Shown here: positions 57,549 to 64,000 of the stretch, one piece after another
How the letters are laid out: every line of letters starts with the position of its first letter
Position numbering within the stretch: the stretch's first letter is position 1
Source of the DNA: Diphasiastrum complanatum
Lineage: Eukaryota; Streptophyta; Lycopodiopsida; Lycopodiales; Lycopodiaceae
Reading direction: 5' to 3'
DNA: 64,000 nt
NCBI GenBank assembly: GCA_029204225.1
Contig: CM055107.1
Location: 5,864,873-5,928,872 of the forward strand
Made by a program: the position numbers and the translations under genes
Notes under the pieces: model-generated
The model's input: the letters and a program-made list of their open reading frames with translations, nothing else
Databases searched by the model: none
What the model was told of the DNA's origin: nothing

Positions 57549-59580
57549 GTCAGGGTGTTGCAGGTATGCACGATCCGGTGGAGCTATGGGATAGTGTCTT
57601 TCACCATGAGAAATAGCACTCAGAGCGTCTCAGGAGAGAGGAATCCATACAGGAGGGTATAGGTAGTCCGGATGGCAGGAGACAGCAAATTTCCTTTGAT
57701 CGGAGCTTCGGGGAAGATCAAAACGATCGTCGTAGGTGGATTCCGGGGAGAATTCATAGAAAATCTTGCAGTTTCGATGGTTTTGGGGAAATCATCGGTG
57801 GTGGCTTAGTTATTCACTGTGTGGATAGCCGTTTGGTGCAACGGGGCTTGCAAGGGATTTGCAAAGAGCAGTGAGAGAGAGCCATAGCAATTTACAGGGT
57901 CAGATTGGGTGGAAAATTGAGGAAATTTTGAAAATTTTCAGTTTTGTGGGGTGTTGACGGATTTCTGGAAAAATCAACCTGTTTGCAATCGATACCGCAC
58001 CAATTGTCAAACTATAAATTGCATCAGATGCCTTGAGGTAGGGCGACCTCTGTGAAGCAGGTAGCTGCAAGAAGAATCTCAGAGTGAGATTCACCAATGC
58101 CCAAGAAATCTCTTTTCTTGTTTAGTTAGGGTTTTAAGGTGAAAAAAGTGCAATTCTCCTTCAATACAGAAGGTTTTCTGGAGCTGTAAAAAGGTACATC
58201 TGGGCACCCTAGCATCACAAGGCATCAGTCAGGAGGCCGTGACTGGTCGTGGAGGGAGAAAACAGTTTGATCAATCCAAAGGTGACAGCCATAGCTCATT
58301 TTGAAGAGAGCACGTGAAAGGAGGAAGAAAAGAGGAGAGGGCGGTGACGAACAGGTCGCGTGCGTCCAATCGGACTGAGAGAGTAGCGGTTGGAGAACCT
58401 CGATGTATGGAGGAGCATGATCAGCGCACCCAAATAGTCTAGATCGTTGGATCTGGATCCAACCGCGATCGATGGTCACAAAGAAGATCTCGGGGAGCAA
58501 CGTGGGCCATCAGATCTAGGGAGGCCAATGGATGCATTTGAAAGGGTCCTGAAGGGCAATGAAGAAAAAAAGTGGCCTTATTTTCATTAAAAATTTTCAA
58601 ATGGATATTCATTGAAGGGACCCAAAGTCCAGAATGGACTTCACTTCATTAAAAATCTTCATAATGAAGAAACAATTCATTTTGGAAGGGCAATCTTTGG
58701 AGAGGCCTAACCTTGGCTAGAGGGCACCTTTTTTGGCCATCCTTGGGCCAAAATGACCCTTGAAACTGGCTGCTCAGAGCCAGCAGACAGAGTGACGTCA
58801 TAGAGGAGGGAGAAAGGCGTTTTGAGGTGTTTTTGTCAATATTCTATCGAGCGGAGTGTGGGTGACCTAGTGATGGGCTACATTCGCCATTTGGGTACCG
58901 TAGGGCCAAATTTGGGGCAATCTTTGGCTGGTGAAATCTGCTACAGGGCGGTACAATAAGGCATTATTGCTTTGGAATCATTATTACTTACTCTTGACAG
59001 GGTAACAGGGTGTTTGGAAGCGGTAAATGCAGTATGAGAGCGAATGGTAGCGGAATTGTGTGGAGAAAGCTAGTATTGGCGACAGAAGTGTAGTTTGGTG
59101 ACGTGACTACTCATCATTGGCGACAATTTTGAGAGGGCAAGCAATCACAGGTGAGAGATAGGCATGGTATGCCGATTACAGGTGAAAGATTCTTGTGATC
59201 AGGTTCAACTTTTGGGGTTCGAACCAACCAACGTCAAGTGGCGCTTTGGGGGAGCGCTCTCACAGGTATGATCGGTAGTGGCATTGTCGAGTCAGATGAT
59301 AGTTGCATTGACACACGCATCTGTAGCTTGAGAATTTCTCGTTTGGAGAGAAAAATGGGCTATCTTGGAGGTACACACATTTTGGCGGTCACAGGTGATG
59401 GAAGTGCGAGGTGGTGCCAGCTGAAAGCCATTGGGCAAGATAGCAGACTTGCATTGGACGAGCTGTGTGTGGGACACGCAGAGGATGAAGAACGGGACAA
59501 TAATTACACTTTGGATGCTCTTGGTGAGTGGTGAGTGTGATGATTTTGTGGTTTTGCAGTCAGTAAGTCAATTTTGATCA
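57549..59580 (+). other. Leader of the terminal copia element, first repeat
   Basis: Non-coding. About 58030-58700 is related to 61520-62170: gacctctgtgaagcaggtag versus gacctcagccagataggag, then gggcaccctag and ggaggccgtgactggtcgtgg versus ggaggccgcgactggccgtgg. The open frame at 59238-59534 has no recognised content. Confidence 0.6.
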
Positions 59581-59589
59581 AGCCATTGT

Positions 59590-61490
59590 AGTTGTGGAGT
59601 AGTGTATTAGGTTTGTCATCGAGGAGATACACTTCAACTGCCATTTTGGATCTGCTTTGGCGGGTCCTTCTCAACCAAATCCCGGATCAAGTGATACTTG
59701 ATGGCGATGTGCTTCGTTCTAGAATGAAACACTGGGTCTTTTGTCAGATAAATAGCAGGGTGTTGTCCATGTGCATGATCAACAGTTCATCGGTGCTCTT
59801 TCCTAGTCCATCTAGAAACTATTTGAGCTATGTAAGCTCATTGGCCATTTTGGCTGCAGCAACATATTTTGCCTCACAGGATGATTGGGCAGTTATTGTC
59901 TGCTTTTTGCTGATCCAGATAATAGCTGCATTGGCTGCTATGGTGCATCCTCCTGAGACGCTTTTACTGTCATCTTTCAGGGATGCCCAGCTTGCATCAC
60001 TGTAAGATTCAATCTTGACTCCTAAATCTCAACAATAGCATAGGCCGTAGTCCTTTGTGTTCTGCAGATATTGCAAGATCCTCTTGGCGATCTTTCAGTT
60101 TGTTGGACCTAGATTGATATTGAATTGGCTTAGTCTGAACATTGCGTAAGCAATGTCTGGCCACGTATTGTTTGCCAAGTACATCAAAGAACCGATAAGC
60201 CTTATGTAAGGCTTATGCTCCATTGCTTGCCGTTCTGCTTCATCACTGGGATAGTCTTCATTTGTCAGCACTTTGCCAGGAACCATTGGAATATTTACTC
60301 CCTTGCAATCCGTCATGTCGAAATCATCAATGATCTTCTGAATGTATCTTGATTGGTATGGATACAGTCTCCCAGCCTGAAGATCTCTGTCGATTTGTAA
60401 ACCTAGGTAGCATTTGGCTTCTCCTAGGTCTGATATTTTGAAGTGCCTTAAAATATCTGCCTTCACCTATGCAATCAGGTTGTTGCTTCATGAATAAATC
60501 AGCATGTCCTCTACATAGACACCGATTATGATGATCTCTCCATTTATGATTTTCATATAGATGTTGTAGTCAGCCATTAAGGGCTAGAAGTCCAAGGATC
60601 TTAATGCGTGATCTTTCTTCTTGTACCATTGTCTGGCGGACTGTTTCAGTCTGTAGATGCTTCTGTGCATTCTGCAGGCATAGTCAATAAGTGACTTGCA
60701 AGTAAAACTTGGTGGCTGGTCCTTGTAGACCTCCTCTTTCAGCTCCCCATGCAAGAAGGTTGTCTTCTCGTCTGATAATAGATCTTTCTGCAGTGTCGGC
60801 ACATACAGGACGTCGTCCAGTCTTTTATCTCTTCCATTGGTGTTGAGCCAAAGTGCGTCAGTGCCGCTCACCTCGTGTCGCGATCCCTCTCCTAGAACAA
60901 TGTATCTGGAGGAGTCGATTTGTCAAAAGTCAGCGATTATCTGGCTTGTCGTCACAGACTTCTGCTAGCTCGGTCTTCAGCCATCTTTGAGGATTCGGGC
61001 TCTCCACATATGATGTGCTATTTGTGCTTTTCTTCTTGCTCAACGTCTTCTTGTTTCTTGGATTGTCGTAGCAATCCATGGCTGCATGACCTTTCTTGTG
61101 ACAATGTATGCACTCAATCTTTGGATTTAGCCAGCATTTATCTAGTGTGTGGCCTTCCCGTCTGCATCTGTCACATGTCTTCTTGTCGTTGCCTTGCTGA
61201 CTGTTCCTTCCTTTCGATCTGCCTTCTTGAGTTTGTTGCTTCTGTTGGTTCTGGTCTGATCTCCTTGTCGACTCCTTCTTAGGTTGAGCCTTTTTCTTTG
61301 ACTGGTCTCTGTTGGTGTAGAGAGCTTGATCAGACTCGTTCTTGTTGTCATAGTGCTCTCTAGCTTCAACTTCTTCCTTGATGTCAATGACTGCCTTGTC
61401 GAAGTTCATAGTAGGGTCTTTAGGGGTCTTTAAGTAATTCTTTTGGAGGGTTGCTTGGCGTTTGTGATTGGTTGGAGTCCAATCGAACAC
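59590..61490 (-). pseudogene. Copia pol/gag remnant in the leader, minus strand
   Basis: Reading the minus strand from 61490: a basic Gln-rich linker and two zinc knuckles, CDRCRREGHTLDKC and CIHCHKKGHAAMDC. A protease tail follows (DALWLNTNGRDKRLDDVLYV and PTLQKDLLS) fused directly to RT (TTFLHGELKEEVYKDQ, SIYRLKQSARQWYKK), then HFKISDLGEAKCYLGLQIDR and YIRLIGSLMYLANNTWPDIA (60466-60095). RNase H pieces follow (SDASWASLKDDSKSVSGG and AQSSCEAKYVAAAKMANE) down to about 59600. Integrase and the YVDD part of RT are deleted and several stops are present. Related to the fragment at 28760. No own LTRs were recognised. Confidence 0.88.
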
Positions 61491-62510
61491 CGTTTGAAGA
61501 GCGGTTTGGAGCAGCAGATGGCCTGCTGTAGGACGACCTCAGCCAGATAGGAGCTGCAAGTGAAAGCTCAAGGAAAGCTTGAGTAAAGCCCAATATATCC
61601 TTTTCTTTAAAGTTGCTAGAGTTTCAAAGTGCAAAATCTGGGATATCTCCTTGTAGGAGGCCTTTTTCAGAGCTGTAAGTTGCTGAGAATGGGCACCCTA
61701 GTAGTGCGACATAGCAGTAAGGAGGCCGCGACTGGCCGTGGAGAAAGAAAATATCCCCATCGATCCACAAGGAGCAGCCATAGCCTTTGAAGAGAGAGGA
61801 AAATTATCGCAGAGAGAGAAAAGAGGAGGAGAGGTCACGGGACCTCGCGCGCCTAGTTCAGCTAGTCGGTTAGCGGCCCGAAGTGCTTGGTGCTTCGAAG
61901 GCCCTTGATCAACGCACAAAAGCGTAGAAAGCCATCCGATCTCGAATCACACAGATTGATGATGGTTATTACATGACAGGTGGGTCGTTGGATCTAAAGG
62001 ATCCGTTGGATTGATGTGAAAAAGCCTGAAGGGGTCTGAAGTGCAAAGTGCATTGCAACTTCATTAAAAATCTTCAAACTGAAAAAATTGCTGGTCCCAA
62101 GTTTTTGAAGGGTGCAGTTTCTTCACAATGAAGAAACAGTTCAAAAACCCAAATTGCCCTTATTTTCACCTCCTTTAGCCTATTTTGGCCAAACGAAAGG
62201 CTATAGCCTCCAAACGAAGGGCACCCTAACTGTACTTGCATGTACGGTACACCAAAACAGAGTGATTGCTGTGGAGAAAGTGTTCGAAGTGCGCCAAAAG
62301 TGATTTTATCATTCCACTGGGCAAGAAGCTGGGAGTTGGTGATGAGAAGCATTTTGGAAAATGACGCCAGTTTGGCTTTCAATTTGGCGAAAGAGTGGCG
62401 GGTGGCCTGGTAAGCCAAAAATTGAAGGTCATTATTATTGATTTCTAACATCATGGTTGGCTCCAGCATACACTTTATAGCCTACAGGTGAAGTTTGAAG
62501 CAGTTTGGAG
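61491..62510 (+). other. Leader of the terminal copia element, second repeat
   Basis: Second, diverged copy of the leader block described for 58030-58700, running to the ATG at 62511. No coding content is seen. Confidence 0.6.
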
Positions 62511-64000
62511 ATGGCAAACATCAATGAGGCAATTTTGGGCAATGCAAGCAAACTTGATGGGGCATCTAACTACAACATCTGGAAATTCAAAATGAAGAGC
62601 ATTTTGATGGAGAAAGAGCTGTGGGAGATCGTGGCAGGTATTGAAGTCTGGCCAAATACCACTCCAGGTGACATAAGGGCCTTTGATAAAAAGGCGCAGA
62701 GAGCATTGTCCTTGATCAATCTTTCAGTGAAAGACCATGTGATCACTCATATAAGTGATGCCACGACGGCTAGGGGAGCTTGGGAAGCTCTTAGAATGCA
62801 ATTTCAAACCTGCAATTCAGCTCGGGCCATGTTCTTGAAGTCGAGATTGAACGCAATAAGGATGGAAGAAAGTAAATCAGTGGGATCTTTCTTCACCAGG
62901 ATAAAGGAGCTGAGAGATCAACTTGTGGCGATTGGAGAACCAATCAGGGATATTGAATTGGTACATACCACAATGAGTGGTGTCTCGAAAGGGCTACAGA
63001 TGTTTGTGAGCGGCATTGCTTCGAGGGAGAAGTTGCCTACTTTTGAAGACTTCCACGGAATCATGTTGCAAGAAGAGCAGCATCATGAAGTGGTGAAGTC
63101 AAGGCAAACCCCACAGGAGGATCAAGCCTTGCTTGCTAAAGGCAAGCAGAAAGGATGGAAAAGGATTCCTAAAAAATCCAAGGATGATGACGACGAGGGA
63201 GAGTCATCATCAAAAGAGAAAAAGAAGCAGAAAGTCAAATGTTACTATTGCCACAAACCGGGTCATTGGGCACGCGAGTGTTATAAGAAGAAAGCGGACA
63301 TAAAGGCGGGAAACGTGACTCAACAAGGAAACATTGCTGAAGATGATGGAGAAGATGATGAGACAAGTGTCTTCTCATCGGCATTGGCATCCCAAGTTGA
63401 TGATGGTGCTAGATGGTTCATAGATTCAGGCGCCACAAGGCATATGACCGGGAAACGTGATTGGTTAAAAACATTCTCACCAATCCATGATGGGGATAAG
63501 GTCACTCAAGCCAATGGAGAGGAATGCCAGATACAGGGTGTGGGCAATGTACCTGTGCAGTTTCCTGATGGCAAAATCAAAAACATCCCTACTGTACTTT
63601 ATGTTCCTGGACTCAAAAAGAGTTTGCTTTTTGTTGGTGTAATGGCAAGTCAACATCTTAAAGTTGAATTTGTCAAGGATGGATGCCTTATGAAGGATAT
63701 GAACCACAACCATAAAGTGGTGGCGAAGGGTTATAGAGATAGTAACTGTGGCCTTTATAAATTGGATGTTGCAAAACCAGGTGAATATGGTTTGGCTATC
63801 TCAACAACATCTCAATCTGAGTTGTGGCACATAAGACTTGGCCATTTGAACTATGGGAGCTTGAGATTGATGGCGAAGCTGAAGATGGTAATAGGGTTAC
63901 CGGCATTGCAGGATGATCATCATGCAATATGTGAAGGATGCATCATGGGAAAGCATCACAGGGAGACATTCAAGAAAGGTGGAGCTGCAAGAGCTAAGAA
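62511..64000 (+). CDS. Copia Gag-Pol polyprotein, intact so far, runs off the window
   Basis: Uninterrupted from an ATG at 62511 to the last base (496 codons). Gag: KLDGASNYNIWKFKMKSILM, ELWEIVAG, ARGAWEALRMQF and AMFLKSRLNAIRM (residues 1-200). The zinc knuckle CYYCHKPGHWAREC is near residue 245. The protease active site WFIDSGATRHMTG is near residue 305, followed by VLYVPGLKKSLLFVGVMASQ. GAG-pre-integrase: ELWHIRLGHLNYGSL and CEGCIMGKH near 440-480. The window ends before the integrase catalytic core. No stop or shift is seen, unlike every other pol in the window, so this is probably a young, possibly autonomous copy. The polyprotein would be cleaved by its own protease into particle, protease, integrase and RT parts. 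Confidence 0.93.
   Translation, partial: MANINEAILGNASKLDGASNYNIWKFKMKSILMEKELWEIVAGIEVWPNTTPGDIRAFDKKAQRALSLINLSVKDHVITHISDATTARGAWEALRMQFQTCNSARAMFLKSRLNAIRMEESKSVGSFFTRIKELRDQLVAIGEPIRDIELVHTTMSGVSKGLQMFVSGIASREKLPTFEDFHGIMLQEEQHHEVVKSRQTPQEDQALLAKGKQKGWKRIPKKSKDDDDEGESSSKEKKKQKVKCYYCHKPGHWARECYKKKADIKAGNVTQQGNIAEDDGEDDETSVFSSALASQVDDGARWFIDSGATRHMTGKRDWLKTFSPIHDGDKVTQANGEECQIQGVGNVPVQFPDGKIKNIPTVLYVPGLKKSLLFVGVMASQHLKVEFVKDGCLMKDMNHNHKVVAKGYRDSNCGLYKLDVAKPGEYGLAISTTSQSELWHIRLGHLNYGSLRLMAKLKMVIGLPALQDDHHAICEGCIMGKHHRETFKKGGAARAK

Noticed and set aside
59210-59230. Possible tRNA B box (ggttcgaacc)
   Set aside because: No A box at the right distance and no cloverleaf could be drawn.
59592-60005. 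137-residue plus-strand frame
   Set aside because: Antisense shadow of a copia RNase H on the minus strand.
60920-61282. 120-residue Cys/Ser-rich plus-strand frame
   Set aside because: Antisense of the double zinc-knuckle gag on the minus strand.

Overview
This is nuclear DNA from a land plant with a large, repeat-rich genome. The evidence is intron-containing plant genes (a profilin, and a CC-type glutaredoxin of the land-plant-specific class) set in layers of Ty1/copia, Ty3/gypsy and CACTA elements, with no prokaryotic-style gene packing. A fern, lycophyte or gymnosperm would fit; the sequence alone does not settle which.

Layout. 1-5.7 kb: the 5' two exons of a profilin gene on the minus strand, with a 2.5-kb intron 1 carrying a copia LTR remnant and microsatellites. 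The last exon must lie before base 1. 5.7-7.6 kb: a minus-strand copia LTR, a miniature PBS-to-PPT remnant and a decayed copia reverse transcriptase. 7.6-19 kb: a three-layer nest. A CACTA (En/Spm, TNP2-type) transposase pseudogene is split by a minus-strand copia element (8013-16155, perfect 5-bp target duplication tgctc). That copia is split in turn by a young plus-strand non-autonomous element, here called N1 (10627-15193, two 699-bp LTRs). N1 carries one long gag-protease ORF whose integrase-RT part is replaced by about 290 unrecognised residues. 19.6-21.05 kb: degenerate TTTAGGG-like sequence arranged as a tandem duplication with a period near 658 bp. 21.05-26 kb: an LTR and PPT of a minus-strand element followed by an AT-rich, ORF-free stretch. 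26-31.5 kb: fragments of gypsy gag and copia protease-integrase, and a large palindrome (arms about 800 bp) made of two copies of one LTR facing each other.

31.5-44.3 kb: a second three-layer nest. A decayed gypsy pol is split by copia element H (32216-42227). H is split inside its RNase H by non-autonomous element N2 (35742-40489, perfect duplication gaaat). The 3' end of H has undergone a local inversion of about 1 kb. 44.3-47.6 kb: a low-repeat genic island with the single-exon CC-type glutaredoxin (46140-46538) and a possible terminal exon of another gene on the minus strand. 47.7-55.7 kb: three truncated copia elements. 55.8-57.1 kb: an unidentified spliced coiled-coil gene. 57.1 kb to the end: the LTR end, primer-binding site, repeated leader and uninterrupted ORF (62511 onward) of a copia element that runs off the window, with a decayed minus-strand copia lodged in its leader.

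Cellular genes: profilin (actin-monomer binding) and the glutaredoxin (thiol redox regulation, typically through TGA factors) are unrelated in function; the remainder is mobile-element sequence. No tRNA or rRNA gene, CRISPR array or operon is present. The strongest candidates for something undescribed are N1 and N2, apparently related non-autonomous copia derivatives with unusual coding content, and the LTR palindrome at 29.4-31.3 kb. All calls come from reading the sequence without database searches.
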